A program made the position numbers and the translations under genes. The notes below the pieces were generated by a model. It saw only the letters and a list, made by a program, of their open reading frames with translations. It was not told where the DNA came from and did not search any database. 64,000 nucleotides of DNA, taken from assembly GCF_003265325.1 (NCBI RefSeq), contig NZ_QGNX01000004.1:186001-250000 (forward strand), in the 5' to 3' direction. The stretch's first letter is position 1, and every line of letters starts with the position of its first letter. Positions 54,623 to 63,913 of this stretch are shown here, piece by piece. The stretch comes from Oceanibium sediminis. GTDB lineage: Bacteria; Pseudomonadota; Alphaproteobacteria; Rhodobacterales; Rhodobacteraceae.

Positions 54623-55228
54623 CTACTCGCCCTCTGGCGCGCGCGCGGAGGCGGATTGCGCTGTCGCGTCCTCCAGCATGTGGATGACGCCACGGCTCCA
54701 GATCACATCCTCCTGCAAGCTGGCGATGCGGCGGGCGAGCAGAATACTGCGGTAGAACCGCCAGTCACGCGGGTTCTTGACTGCCTCGGGGAAACGGGCC
54801 CGGTGTCGGGCGAGCAGGTTTTCAAGCCGCTCCATGGCGGTATGCAGATACCTGAGCCTGCGCTCGAACATTGCGACGACCTCGGCCGGTTCCTTTGTCC
54901 AGGCCGAGTAGACCATCGTCAGGAAGTCGTCCCGCAGCACCGGGGGCTCGGGCTCGGTGCCGATCCAGTCGGTCAGCGCCTCGCGCCCCGCCCCGGTCAC
55001 GGTGTAGATGCGCTTGTTCGGTCGCCCGGTCTGCTGCAACTCCTCGGACTGGACAAGGCCCTGCTTCTCCAGCCGCATCAGCGTCGGGTAGACCTGGCTG
55101 GTATTCACCGGCCGGATCACCTGAAGCTGCTTGACGATATCGTAACCCGATTGCGGCTCGCGCAGCAGAACCCCGAGGCACTGGTAACACAAGGTATTGA
55201 GCTTGAGCCGCTTTTTTCCGTCGGTCAT
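54623..55228 (-). CDS. PadR-family transcriptional regulator
   Basis: The 201-residue protein has the PadR winged helix (LCYQCLGVLLREPQSGYDIVKQL, VNTSQVYPTLMRLEKQGLVQSEELQQTGRPNKRIYTVTGAGREAL, about 12-85). A C-terminal helical dimerisation domain of the Vir/PadR type follows (FERRLRYLHTAMERLENLLARHRARFPE). It is the last gene of a seven-gene leftward unit, 14 bp after tctA. Classical PadR boxes ATGT-N8-ACAT occur in that unit's leader, so it probably regulates its own operon. Confidence 0.88.
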   Translation of the reverse strand: MTDGKKRLKLNTLCYQCLGVLLREPQSGYDIVKQLQVIRPVNTSQVYPTLMRLEKQGLVQSEELQQTGRPNKRIYTVTGAGREALTDWIGTEPEPPVLRDDFLTMVYSAWTKEPAEVVAMFERRLRYLHTAMERLENLLARHRARFPEAVKNPRDWRFYRSILLARRIASLQEDVIWSRGVIHMLEDATAQSASARAPEGE

Positions 55229-55242
55229 TTAACCGTCATCCG

Positions 55243-56757
55243 TCATGAGGTCGCCTGCCCCTTTGTGGCGGCTTGCCGCGAATTGCGCAACCGCCGCAGG
55301 CTCTTCACCAGCGCGACCGCCAGGATGCCGACGATGACAGCCATGATCACCTGCGAATAGATCCGGCTGTAGAAGATCGAGTAGTCGCCCTGCGACAGCA
55401 CCAGTGCCCGCCGGAAACTGGTTTCGATGATCGGCGTCAGCACCATCGCCAGCACGAAGGCCGCGATAGAGTAATCCAGCCGCCGCATGATCCAGGCCGC
55501 AACGCCGAGGCCGAGCGCCACCCACAGGTCGAAGAAATGCCCCTTTGAGGAGTAGATCCCGATCATCGAGGAGACGAGGATCGCCGGCACCAGGAACGAG
55601 TTCGGCGTGACCAGGGCGCGCACGAACAGCTTGGTCAGCGCCTTGCCCATGAAGAACATGCCGACCGTGGTCGCCATGAAGCCGATGAAGATCATCTCGA
55701 TCAGCTCGGGGTTGTTGCGCATCATCTGCGGACCGGGCTGGATACCGGCGATGATGAAGGCCCCCGCGATGATCGCGATGGAGGCGGAGCCCGGAATGCC
55801 GAGCGCCAGGAACGGCAGCAGCGCCCCGCCCACGGTGGCGTTGTTGGCCGCGTCCGGCGCGGCGATGCCCTCGCCGCTGCCCTTGCCGAACTTCTCCGGT
55901 GTGCGCGACGTGGCCTTCGCGCCGGAATAGGCCAGCCAGCAAGACACGGTGGACCCGACGCCCGGCAGCACGCCCATGAGCGAGCCGATCAGCGAGCCCG
56001 AGATCATCGCCTTCAGCGCCCCCAGCGCTTCGCGCAGGGTCAGGCTGATCTTCAGGTGATGCGCCTCGAAGGAATAGGCCTTGTTGATCCGCGCGGACAG
56101 CATCATGAACACCTCGGAAAAGGCGAACAGACCCACGGCCACGGCGACCAGGTTCAGCCCCTCGTAAAGCTCGAAATAGCCCGCCGTCAGGCGAGAGGTG
56201 CCGGTGAACAGGTCAAGCCCCACGGTCCCCGCCAGAAGGCCGAGCGCGACCGAGATGACCGCCTTCACGAAATCCTTCGCGCCGAAGGTCGCCACCGCCA
56301 GCAGCCCGACGACGCCCAGCAGGAAGAATTCCGGATCGGCGAGTTTCAGCGCGAAACGCGCCACGGGCACCGCGAAGAAGATCAGGACAAGGCCGCCGAA
56401 GATGCCGCCGAAGGTCGAGCCGTAAAGCGAATAGGCCAGCGCCTTGCCCGGGGACTCGGTCTTGGCCATCTGCCGCCCGTCCAGCGCGATCGGCGCGGCC
56501 ATGGCCGTACCGGGTATGCCCAGCACGATGGCGGATATGGACCCCCCGTATTCCGCCCCCTGGTAACAGGCCAGCAGCATCAGGATCGAGTTCACCGGGC
56601 TCATCGCGTAGGACAGCGGCAACAGCAGCGTCACCCCGATGATCAGCCCAAGACCGGGAAGCGCCCCGAAGAGCATTCCCACGAACAGCCCCAGCATGAT
56701 CGACAGCGCAGCCGAGCCGAGCATGAGGAGGTCGAGATTGGAGAAGAAATCCATCAT
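55243..56757 (-). CDS. tctA: Tripartite tricarboxylate transporter large permease (TctA)
   Basis: The 504-residue membrane protein has about 11 transmembrane helices and the TctA hallmarks GMLFGALPGLGLIIGVTLLLPLSYAMSP, ACYQGAEYGGSISAIVLGIPGTAMA, LMGVLPGVGSTVSCWLAYSGAK and LALGIPGSASIAIIAGAFIIAGIQPGP. With TctB and TctC it imports a carboxylate using an ion gradient. ATG 56757 follows GAGGTTCCC. Seven bases separate it from tctB. Confidence 0.93.
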   Translation of the reverse strand: MMDFFSNLDLLMLGSAALSIMLGLFVGMLFGALPGLGLIIGVTLLLPLSYAMSPVNSILMLLACYQGAEYGGSISAIVLGIPGTAMAAPIALDGRQMAKTESPGKALAYSLYGSTFGGIFGGLVLIFFAVPVARFALKLADPEFFLLGVVGLLAVATFGAKDFVKAVISVALGLLAGTVGLDLFTGTSRLTAGYFELYEGLNLVAVAVGLFAFSEVFMMLSARINKAYSFEAHHLKISLTLREALGALKAMISGSLIGSLMGVLPGVGSTVSCWLAYSGAKATSRTPEKFGKGSGEGIAAPDAANNATVGGALLPFLALGIPGSASIAIIAGAFIIAGIQPGPQMMRNNPELIEMIFIGFMATTVGMFFMGKALTKLFVRALVTPNSFLVPAILVSSMIGIYSSKGHFFDLWVALGLGVAAWIMRRLDYSIAAFVLAMVLTPIIETSFRRALVLSQGDYSIFYSRIYSQVIMAVIVGILAVALVKSLRRLRNSRQAATKGQATS

Positions 56758-56764
56758 GGGAACC

Positions 56765-57214
56765 TCAAAGGTCAACGAAGACGAAATAGGTGAACGTCAC
56801 GTAGCACAGCAGCGTGATCCCGGCGGCGACACCGGCATTGGTGACCAGCAGCCGGACCGACGGTCCCCGGGGCCAGCGGTAGTAGGTGAACAGCCCGAAC
56901 AGGAACAAGAAGCACTGCAGGAAGAAGAAGCCGAGGTACTGCCAGCTGAGCAGGAAGCCCGCGATCACGCCGATGGTGATCAGCACGCGGCCCAGGTACT
57001 CGGCCCCGAACCGCCCGCCGTCCCCGGCCAGAATAGCCCGGACCGCGCCGAGGCCGCTGAAGCCAAGGATCAGCCAGGCCAGGAATCCGGGAAGGAACCC
57101 GCTGCCGACATCGCCCGGCATGGTCACCGGGATATCCGAGACCGCGCGGATCACCAGGATCGACAGGACCGCGAGGGCCGCATAGACGATCAGGTTCATT
57201 GTTCTGATGGACAT
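56765..57214 (-). CDS. tctB: Tripartite tricarboxylate transporter small permease (TctB)
   Basis: The 149-residue protein has four transmembrane helices (LIVYAALAVLSILVIRAV, FLAWLILGFSGLGAV, VLITIGVIAGFLLSWQYLGFFFLQCFLFLFG, LVTNAGVAAGITLLCYVTFTYFVF). It is in the position and of the size expected for TctB between tctC and tctA. Confidence 0.9.
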   Translation of the reverse strand: MSIRTMNLIVYAALAVLSILVIRAVSDIPVTMPGDVGSGFLPGFLAWLILGFSGLGAVRAILAGDGGRFGAEYLGRVLITIGVIAGFLLSWQYLGFFFLQCFLFLFGLFTYYRWPRGPSVRLLVTNAGVAAGITLLCYVTFTYFVFVDL

Positions 57215-57280
57215 TCAGGGATTCTCCCTATGGGTGTGGGCCGATCACGGGGGGGGTGTCCCCGTGACCGGCCGTGGCGA

Positions 57281-58243
57281 CTACTCGATCAGGCCGAGCC
57301 GCTTCATGGTCGCTTCGTTCCGTGCAACCGCGTTGTCGATGATCTGACCAAATTCCTCCGGCCCGGCATAGTCCGGGGTCAGCTGGTACTTGGTGAACAG
57401 GTCCTGCACTTCCGGCGACTCCATGGCCGCGCGGAACGCATCGTCGAGGATCGCGACACGCTCTGCCGGGATGTCCTTGTCCCCGACGATGCCGGAGAAG
57501 AAGATCACCTCGGCGTCAAGGCCCAGGTCCCGGGTCGTCGGGATGTTGTCATAGACCGCGTCGGCGGGTTTGGTCGGCGTCACGAAGACGATCGGGCGGA
57601 TCTCGCCGCCGCGATGCAGGTCGGGAAGCTGGTTGGTCCCCTCGATCTGGCCGCCCATGATCGACGTCGTCAGCTGGGCGGAGCCCTCAAAGGGGATGTG
57701 GCGCAGTTCGACGCCCAGTTCGCCCGCCAGTTCCTCGGCCGAGATGTGACCGCCGCTGCCGGTTCCGCCGGAGGTGCCGTAGGTGAAGTCACCGGGGTTC
57801 GCCTTGACCCATTCGAGCCACTGCTCGTAGGTCTGGATCTCGGAATCCGCGCGCACGTTGATCGAAGACGGGATATCGTAGAACCGGCTGATCGCCTGGA
57901 AATCGTCGGTCGTGTACTGGGTCTTGCCGTAGAGGGGCTGGATCACCAGCGGCGACGCGGTCAGGAAGACGACGGTGTGGCCATCCGGCTCTGCGTTGAC
58001 CGCGGCGGTCAGGCCGATGGTGGCGCCGCCGCCGGGCTTGTTGACCACGACGATCTTTTCCTCGTTGGGAAGTTCGGCTTCGGCAGCGCGCGCGATGGCC
58101 CGCGCGAAGGCGTCGGTCAGACCGCCCGCGCCGTAGGGCACGATCAACTCAATCGGCTTGGATGGGAAGTCTTCGGCCGCGAGTGGCCCGGCACCAACGG
58201 CAAGGGCGATTGCGGCCAGGGTAGTCTTGTAGTGAAAAGTCAT
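57281..58243 (-). CDS. tctC: Tripartite tricarboxylate transporter substrate-binding protein (TctC/Bug)
   Basis: The 320-residue periplasmic receptor has a signal peptide (about 1-23, cleavage near LAAED). The Bug signature FPSKPIELIVPYGAGGLTD has the carboxylate-binding PYGAGG turn, followed by VVVNKPGGGATIGL, TYGTSGGTGSGGHISAE and HIPFEGSAQLTTSIMGGQI. The ligand should be a carboxylic acid; its identity is not predictable by eye. GAGGAAAGC precedes the ATG at 58243. Confidence 0.93.
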   Translation of the reverse strand: MTFHYKTTLAAIALAVGAGPLAAEDFPSKPIELIVPYGAGGLTDAFARAIARAAEAELPNEEKIVVVNKPGGGATIGLTAAVNAEPDGHTVVFLTASPLVIQPLYGKTQYTTDDFQAISRFYDIPSSINVRADSEIQTYEQWLEWVKANPGDFTYGTSGGTGSGGHISAEELAGELGVELRHIPFEGSAQLTTSIMGGQIEGTNQLPDLHRGGEIRPIVFVTPTKPADAVYDNIPTTRDLGLDAEVIFFSGIVGDKDIPAERVAILDDAFRAAMESPEVQDLFTKYQLTPDYAGPEEFGQIIDNAVARNEATMKRLGLIE

Positions 58244-58307
58244 GCTTTCCTCCTTTTCATGACACTCACGCGCGCACAGGAACGCGCCCGTATTCTTCCT
58301 TTTTATT

Positions 58308-59075
58308 TTAACTGACAAGGCGCGTTCCGCCGCTGACCTCGATGATTTCGCCGGTGATGTAGGACGCGCCTTGCGAAGCCAGGAACAGTGCCGGTCCTGC
58401 CAGGTCGTCGGGCTCACCGATGCGCGCCAGCGGAATGCGCGAGATGAGATGCGCATATTTCTCCTTGGCGTCGACGGCGTGGAAGGGGCTGTCGACCAGG
58501 CCGGGCGCGACCGCGTTCACGCGGATGCCGTCGGGGGCCAGTTCCTTGGCCAGCGCGCGGGTCAGCACATCGACCCCGCCCTTAGCAGCGGCATAGGCCG
58601 CACCGCCCGGAACCCCGCCCGAGCGGGTCACGCAGGAGCTGACGTTGACGATCGACGGGTTGTCGGCCTTGCGCAGCATCGGAATGGCCGCGCGGCTGGC
58701 GAGGAAGACGGACTTCAGGTTCAGCGCGATCACCTGGTCCCAGGCGTCCTCGTCCATGTCGGCAATGCTCGACTTGCGGGGCGAGCCGCCGGCGCAGTTC
58801 ACCAGCGTGGACAGGCCGCCGAACGCGGTGTCGATCTCGGCGCACATGGCGGACACGCAGGCCGCGTCGGTCAGATCGCCGTCAAGGGCGAGCGCCCTGC
58901 CCCCCTCTGCCTCAATGCGCGCCTTCAGCGCTTCGGTCACGTCGCGCTGGTTCAGCCCGTGCAGAACCACATTTGCCCCGGCCGAGGCGAACAGCAGCGC
59001 AATCGCCGTGCCGATGCCCGAACCGCTTCCGGTGATCCAGGCCGTCTGGCCCGTCATGTCGAAGGGAGTGTTCAT
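58308..59075 (-). CDS. SDR-family oxidoreductase of the catabolic operon
   Basis: The 255-residue classical SDR has cofactor loop TGSGSGIGTAIAL (15-27), NCAGG, catalytic Ser146/147, Tyr161-x3-Lys165 (YAAAKGG) and terminal EIIEVSGGTRL. The substrate is probably an alcohol or ketone intermediate of the pathway encoded by the neighbouring ALDH and oxygenase genes. Twenty-four bases separate it from the ALDH gene. Confidence 0.88.
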   Translation of the reverse strand: MNTPFDMTGQTAWITGSGSGIGTAIALLFASAGANVVLHGLNQRDVTEALKARIEAEGGRALALDGDLTDAACVSAMCAEIDTAFGGLSTLVNCAGGSPRKSSIADMDEDAWDQVIALNLKSVFLASRAAIPMLRKADNPSIVNVSSCVTRSGGVPGGAAYAAAKGGVDVLTRALAKELAPDGIRVNAVAPGLVDSPFHAVDAKEKYAHLISRIPLARIGEPDDLAGPALFLASQGASYITGEIIEVSGGTRLVS

Positions 59076-59099
59076 TGTCTTTTCCGATTTGTTCCGAGG

Positions 59100-60539
59100 T
59101 CACGCATCGAACCACCAGGGGGACTTCTGCGTGGACCGGTTCACCAACAGCGCCTTCTTGCGCAGGAACCGCTTGATCGAGTCCCGCCCGAGGCGCGAGC
59201 CGCCCAGGCCAGAGGCCTTGAACGCTGTCTTTTCCGCAACGCAGGCATCCCCGATGAAGAACGGCGCCAGTCCCGCGTCGTTGATCGAGATGCCGCCGAG
59301 GTCCAGCCGCTGCGCGACGGCCACGGCCTCCGCTTCGGGGCCGAAGACCGCGCCGCTCAGCCCGTAGGGGCTGTCATTGGCAAGGCGTACCGCCTCGTCC
59401 ACGGTGTCGAAGGCCATGATGGGCATCAGCGGGCCGAAGCTTTCCTCGGTCATGATCGCCATCGTGTGATCCACGCCCGACAGGACCGTGGGCGCGCACC
59501 ACAGGCCGCCGTCGTGGGTCTCGATCTCGCCGCCGCAATGGATCTTCGCGCCCTTCTGGCGCGCATCGGCCAGGTGCCGCGCCAGGATCTCGGCCTGGGG
59601 GGCGAAGGTCAGCGGCCCGATCTGCCCGTCGCGGGGCCCGGGCAAGGCCAGCTTCAGCGCGCTTGCCTTTTCCGTCAGCCGCGCGACGAAGGCGTCATGC
59701 AGGCTGCGATGCACGTAGATCCGCTCGATCGAGTAGCACTGTTGCCCGGTCGCCAGCGTCGCGCCGGTGACGATCGCGCTGGTGGCGCGCTCGATATCCG
59801 CGCCCTCCAGGATCACTGCCGGGTCCTTGCCGCCGAGTTCGGTGAAGCAGGGAATGAATCGCGCCGCCGCGCGCGAGGCGACCTTGCGGCCCGTGGCGGT
59901 GGAGCCGGTGAAGCAGATCATGTCCGCCTGGTCGACCAGTGCCGCCCCGAGTTCCCCGGCGCCGCGCACGTAGTGCAGCACCTGCGCCAGTTCCGGCACC
60001 TCGGCAATGGTCGCCGCCAGCGGCTCGACGAAGCGCGGCGTGACCTCGGAAGGCTTGATTATGACCGCGCAGCCCGCCAGCAAGGCCGGGATCGCGTCCA
60101 TCAGGGACAGCGAAAGCGGGAAGTTCCAGGGGCTGATGACGCCCAGCACCGGATAGGGGGAGTAATCGGCGATGGACTGGATGTCCGGGTTGCCCGTGGC
60201 GATCGGCTCGACGGCCAGCGCCGTGCGCGCCACGTCGGACCAGCGGGTGATCCATTTGCCGATATTGCCGATCTCGCGCAGGGATTCCGCGTGCCGCCCG
60301 GTATCCGCGGTCACTGCCGCGATGATCTGCGGCGCGGCGGCGTCCACCTTTTCGACCCAGCGCGCCAGGATCGCGATGCGGGCCTCCAGCTCCAGCGCCA
60401 GCCAGTCCACCTGCGCCGCGCGGGCGGCGATGGCGATCTGTTCCAGTTCTGCCGGCGTGGTCGGCTGGAACCGGTAGTCGACAGCGCCGGTACGCGGGTT
60501 GCGCACCTCGATTGTAGTGACAGGTGTTTGCACGGTCAC
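59100..60539 (-). CDS. NAD(P)-dependent aldehyde dehydrogenase
   Basis: The 479-residue ALDH has the cofactor region PVLGVISPWNFPLSLSL, FTGSTATGRKV, general base Glu234 (ELGGKDPAVIL) and nucleophile Cys268 (ATGQQCYSIERIYVH). It fits oxidation of an aldehyde released by the adjacent carbon-carbon double-bond cleaving oxygenase. GTG 60539 is chosen because GAAGGGAA lies 9 nt upstream; the frame stays open to an ATG at 60575. Confidence 0.9.
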   Translation of the reverse strand: MTVQTPVTTIEVRNPRTGAVDYRFQPTTPAELEQIAIAARAAQVDWLALELEARIAILARWVEKVDAAAPQIIAAVTADTGRHAESLREIGNIGKWITRWSDVARTALAVEPIATGNPDIQSIADYSPYPVLGVISPWNFPLSLSLMDAIPALLAGCAVIIKPSEVTPRFVEPLAATIAEVPELAQVLHYVRGAGELGAALVDQADMICFTGSTATGRKVASRAAARFIPCFTELGGKDPAVILEGADIERATSAIVTGATLATGQQCYSIERIYVHRSLHDAFVARLTEKASALKLALPGPRDGQIGPLTFAPQAEILARHLADARQKGAKIHCGGEIETHDGGLWCAPTVLSGVDHTMAIMTEESFGPLMPIMAFDTVDEAVRLANDSPYGLSGAVFGPEAEAVAVAQRLDLGGISINDAGLAPFFIGDACVAEKTAFKASGLGGSRLGRDSIKRFLRKKALLVNRSTQKSPWWFDA

Positions 60540-60602
60540 GGACGGATTCCCTTCACATGAGGCGGTAAGGCGCACGGGATGCAGCGCACCCCGTGCCGGG
60601 GC

Positions 60603-62096
60603 TCAGGCGGGCTGACGCTCGCCCTCGAGGCGGTCCGCCTCGACCCAGGTGGCATGGGTGCCGTTGGTGATGCGGGTCGGCAGGATGATCCGGGCAATCG
60701 GGCCCGCGCCCACATCGCGCGCATCCAGCACAAGACATTCCGACTTGTTTTCGTTCATGTCGGTCAGGAAGGTCAGCAGGTAGCCGTCGTCTTCCTCGGT
60801 CGCGCCGGGCCGCAGGGCGATCACCGGCTCGCTGCCGAAACGATTTTCGCCGTACTCGTAGCGCTGGTCGGCACCGCTCGCCAGGTCGTATTTCTTGACC
60901 CCCGCCATGTGCCAATCACCCGGCTTGAACAGCGTGTTGAAGCTGTACTTGTAGGGCTTGCCGACGATGTCGTTCGCGACGACCGGGAATTCCGAGACCT
61001 CGTCGTCCAGCGTTTCCTCGGTGGTCTGGCCGGTCTTGAGGTTGAAGCGCCAGCGGTACATGTGCGTGCCGGTGTTGTGCTTGTCGAGGTGCTTGCGGAT
61101 GCGCTCGTGCGCGTCCTCGCCCTGCTCGCCGACCTGCGGCTTGCCCGGGCGGCGCTGGATGCAGCCGTCCATGATGACCTCGTCGCCCTGCTCGTAGCAG
61201 TTGGACAGGTGCAGGATGAAGCACGGCTTCGCCTCGAACCAGCGGATGGTGGAGTTGTCGCCATAGCGCGGCACGATGCCGAAGCGGGCGGGCTGGTCCT
61301 TGAAGAAGGTCAGCTTGCGCACGCCCTTGTTCAGCAGCTCGGGATCGAAGTGATAGGGCAGATCGTGCAGGATCGTGTAATTCTTGGTGATCCCCATGTC
61401 ATGCGGCCAGCGCGGCCCGGGCAGTTCGATCGGCTCGAAATGCGCCAGTTGCCCGTCGCGGCCGACCACGCCGTAGTGCATGTAGGGATAGGTCTCGCCG
61501 AAGTTGAAGAACATCATCTCGCCGGTGTAGTTGTCGACCTTGAAGTGCGAACAGATGCCGAAGGGCTGGAGCAGCTTGCCCCAGGAATGCACGCCCTTGG
61601 TTTCCAGCGTGTCCATGTCCAGGTGATAGGGTTCGCCGCACTGCGACATGGAGGCGACCAGCTTGCCCGCATGGGCCATCACGTCGACCCCGGCGTTGTC
61701 TTTCATCGTACCCATCGCGCCCCAGCCGCGATACTCGGCCTTGTGCGGCTCAAGCATGCCGGGCCAGAGCGACTTGCCGCCCAGGGCCTGCTCGGCCAGG
61801 TAGCCGACGGTCTTGATGACGCGGTTGCGATAGGTGGCCTTGCCGTTCTCGAAGCGGATGGCGTGGACCATGCCGTCCCCGTCGAACGGGTGGTAGGTGC
61901 CCATGGGCGCATGCATCTGGTTGTGGCTGTTGCGCACGTACATGCCGTTCAGGTCGCTCGGGATCTCGCCGATCACGGTCATGCTGTCGGTGTCGGCGGT
62001 GTACTCGGTGTCCACCGGGCGGAACAGCCCTCTGAGATACGGATTGTCGGTATCTTCCGGAACGGTGACGTTCAGCTTGGCGTGGATGTCGAGCAT
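60603..62096 (-). CDS. Carotenoid/lignostilbene oxygenase family protein
   Basis: The 497-residue non-heme iron enzyme is of the RPE65 / carotenoid-cleavage / lignostilbene dioxygenase family. Blade motifs are NPYLRGLFRPV, GMYVRNSHNQMHAP, YHPFDGDGMVHAIRFENGKATYRNR and PHDMGITKNYTI. The iron-ligand histidines appear in VMAHAGK, WPHDMG, FILHLSNCYE and GTHATWVEAD. Such enzymes split a C=C bond with O2 into two aldehydes or ketones. A stilbene-type or apocarotenoid substrate is likely. It is the first gene of the PadR-regulated operon; GGGAGGAG precedes the ATG at 62096. Confidence 0.88.
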   Translation of the reverse strand: MLDIHAKLNVTVPEDTDNPYLRGLFRPVDTEYTADTDSMTVIGEIPSDLNGMYVRNSHNQMHAPMGTYHPFDGDGMVHAIRFENGKATYRNRVIKTVGYLAEQALGGKSLWPGMLEPHKAEYRGWGAMGTMKDNAGVDVMAHAGKLVASMSQCGEPYHLDMDTLETKGVHSWGKLLQPFGICSHFKVDNYTGEMMFFNFGETYPYMHYGVVGRDGQLAHFEPIELPGPRWPHDMGITKNYTILHDLPYHFDPELLNKGVRKLTFFKDQPARFGIVPRYGDNSTIRWFEAKPCFILHLSNCYEQGDEVIMDGCIQRRPGKPQVGEQGEDAHERIRKHLDKHNTGTHMYRWRFNLKTGQTTEETLDDEVSEFPVVANDIVGKPYKYSFNTLFKPGDWHMAGVKKYDLASGADQRYEYGENRFGSEPVIALRPGATEEDDGYLLTFLTDMNENKSECLVLDARDVGAGPIARIILPTRITNGTHATWVEADRLEGERQPA

Positions 62097-62160
62097 CTGA
62101 GCTCCTCCCATTGAGCAACACGTTGTGATCTGGGGGGAAGGTATGACAAAGTTATTACTT

Positions 62161-62176
62161 ATGTCAATTATTACAT
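62161..62176. promoter_or_regulatory. PadR-type operator ATGT-N8-ACAT before the oxygenase operon
   Basis: ATGT (62161-62164), 8 bases and ACAT (62173-62176) match the published PadR-box consensus exactly. It lies 65 bp upstream of the oxygenase ATG. Its left half overlaps a minus-strand TTGACA (62167-62162), the expected -35 element, so bound regulator should block transcription. The flanking ACATATGCA is repeated at the second site (63139-63147). Confidence 0.6.
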
Positions 62177-62212
62177 ATGCATGAGATTACGCGGCGAAAT
62201 TTTATACTGTTT

Positions 62213-63112
62213 TCAACGCAGAAAACGGACGAACCAATCGCGTGCAGCGGCTGAGGCAGCATCGAAAGCCGCGGTGTAGGCGGCGAAATGCCCGCCGGGA
62301 ATCATCGCCAGGGACTTGGGCTCACGCGCCTGCTCGTATGCCCCGAGGGCCAGGTCCGTGGGGGTGACGGAATCCCGGTCCGCCACGATCATCAGCAACG
62401 GCGTGGGAGCGATGAAGGACACCCATGCGCCAGGCTCGTAAGCCCGGGAATACTCCAGCGAGCGCAGGGTCACCTCGTTGCGCCAAGCCCCGCCCCGCGC
62501 AGCCGCGCTTTCGTACCACTCAACCGCGTCGGGCGCGGTATAGACCGCCCGCCCATCGGCAATATCCGACACCAGCAAGCGCGTCTGCGGCAGAGCCCCC
62601 TGCATCCGCGCCAAGCGATCCTTCGCTTGCGTTTCGACCAATGCATCAAGGGCCTGCGGCGTAAACCGCCGCCGCGTCACCGCGTTGCCGCTGATCGTCG
62701 GAACCTGGGAAACAACGCATTTCACACGTGGATCCGTGGCCGCGAGCACGAGCACATGCCCGCCGCTGTAGCTGGTTCCCCACACCCCGATACGCGCCGG
62801 ATCAACCTCGTCCCGCGCGGCGATCCAGGTGATCGCGTTGCGGTAATCCTCGACCTGCGCCATCGGGTCGATTTCCTGCCGGGGCACACCGTCGCTGGCG
62901 CCAAGGCGGCGATAGTCGAACACCAGCACAACGAAGCCCGCCGCCGCAAAAACCTCGGCAAAGCGGTCGAGGTACATTTCCTTCACCGCGCCAAATCCAT
63001 GCGCCATGACGATCGCGGGACAAGGCCCCGAGGGCGTGCGCGGGCCATACAGCCAGCCGCGCAGCGTATCCCCTTCGGAAGGGAAGGATATGTCCTGACG
63101 ATCGATCTCCAT
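62213..63112 (-). CDS. Alpha/beta hydrolase (dienelactone-hydrolase-like)
   Basis: The 299-residue protein begins ISFPSEGDTLRGWLYGPR and has the oxyanion segment MAHGFGAVKEMYLDRFAE, the nucleophile GTSYSGGHVLVL (Ser114), late Asp in VADRDSVTP and His in PGGHFAAYT. It resembles the DLH-like/polyketide esterase group rather than lipases. It is read leftward, ahead of the oxygenase operon, and divergent from two more hydrolases. Confidence 0.85.
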   Translation of the reverse strand: MEIDRQDISFPSEGDTLRGWLYGPRTPSGPCPAIVMAHGFGAVKEMYLDRFAEVFAAAGFVVLVFDYRRLGASDGVPRQEIDPMAQVEDYRNAITWIAARDEVDPARIGVWGTSYSGGHVLVLAATDPRVKCVVSQVPTISGNAVTRRRFTPQALDALVETQAKDRLARMQGALPQTRLLVSDIADGRAVYTAPDAVEWYESAAARGGAWRNEVTLRSLEYSRAYEPGAWVSFIAPTPLLMIVADRDSVTPTDLALGAYEQAREPKSLAMIPGGHFAAYTAAFDAASAAARDWFVRFLR

Positions 63113-63126
63113 GATTCCGCCTTAAT

Positions 63127-63142
63127 ATATATATTTTGACAT
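63127..63142. promoter_or_regulatory. Second, imperfect PadR-type site in the divergent hydrolase promoter
   Basis: ATAT-N8-ACAT at 63127-63142 differs from the consensus at one half-site base and shares the downstream ACATATGCA with the site at 62173-62181. A perfect TTGACA (63136-63141) overlaps it on the plus strand and TTGCAT (63148-63143) on the minus strand, so both divergent promoters would be covered. Confidence 0.4.
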
Positions 63143-63201
63143 ATGCAACGGAAAAATGTAGGCGCTGGACCGTCAATCAGATCACCGCTTGGAGGCTCTC
63201 A

Positions 63202-63912
63202 ATGGAAATTCTGGCCGTCCCCGGCATCAACAACACCGCCGCAACCTTCGATGGCCTGCGCCGGCACATGCCCGCCGGACACAGCGTCATCACCACGGAC
63301 TGCCCCGCCATCGACGACATAGACGGCATCGCGCATGCCCTGCTCGCCGGGGCCCCCGAGCGTTTCGTCGTTCTCGGCCATTCCTTCGGCGGATACGTCG
63401 CGCTGGCCATGCTGGCCGCCGCGCCCGAACGGATCGCCGGCGTGGTGCTGGTGAACTCCAACGACTGGGCGGATACTGAAACCGTGGCCGCTACCCGCCG
63501 GGAAAAGGCGGCACGGGCCGAACAGGGCGAATACGCCGAACTGGCCGCCGCCGCCTCCGCCAGGGCCTACCACCCGGACAATGCCGGGCGCGCGGACCTG
63601 CTGGCCGAACGCGCCGCGGGCCTGGAAAACTACGGCCCCGAGCGTTTCGCCGCCCACATGCGCGCCTGCGCCGCCCGACCCGACCGCTCCGAACTGCTTA
63701 AGGCGGCGGGCCGCCCGGTGCTGGTGATCAGCGGCGATCATGACGTGGTGATCCCGACCGAACGGCAAACGCAGATGGCTCAGCGCCTCGGCGCGGAGCA
63801 GACGATCATCGCCACGGCGGGACACATGCTGCCTGCCGAACAACCCGAAGCCCTGGCCAAGGCGCTGTCCGAATGGATCGACACTAGCCTGACCGACGAG
63901 AAAGGACACTGA
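63202..63912 (+). CDS. Alpha/beta hydrolase
   Basis: The 236-residue protein is a compact alpha/beta hydrolase: MEILAVPGINNTAATFDGLR (oxyanion region), nucleophile LGHSFGGYVALAM (Ser61), acid in ISGDHDVVIP and His in TAGHMLP. It resembles carboxylesterase/haloperoxidase-type hydrolases. TTGGAGGC precedes the ATG. It ends one base before the next hydrolase start and shares its promoter. Confidence 0.85.
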   Translation: MEILAVPGINNTAATFDGLRRHMPAGHSVITTDCPAIDDIDGIAHALLAGAPERFVVLGHSFGGYVALAMLAAAPERIAGVVLVNSNDWADTETVAATRREKAARAEQGEYAELAAAASARAYHPDNAGRADLLAERAAGLENYGPERFAAHMRACAARPDRSELLKAAGRPVLVISGDHDVVIPTERQTQMAQRLGAEQTIIATAGHMLPAEQPEALAKALSEWIDTSLTDEKGH

Positions 63913-63913
63913 C

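Noticed and set aside
58371-60560. Long plus-strand frame opposite the SDR and ALDH genes
   Set aside because: Both minus-strand genes have complete catalytic motifs; this frame has none.
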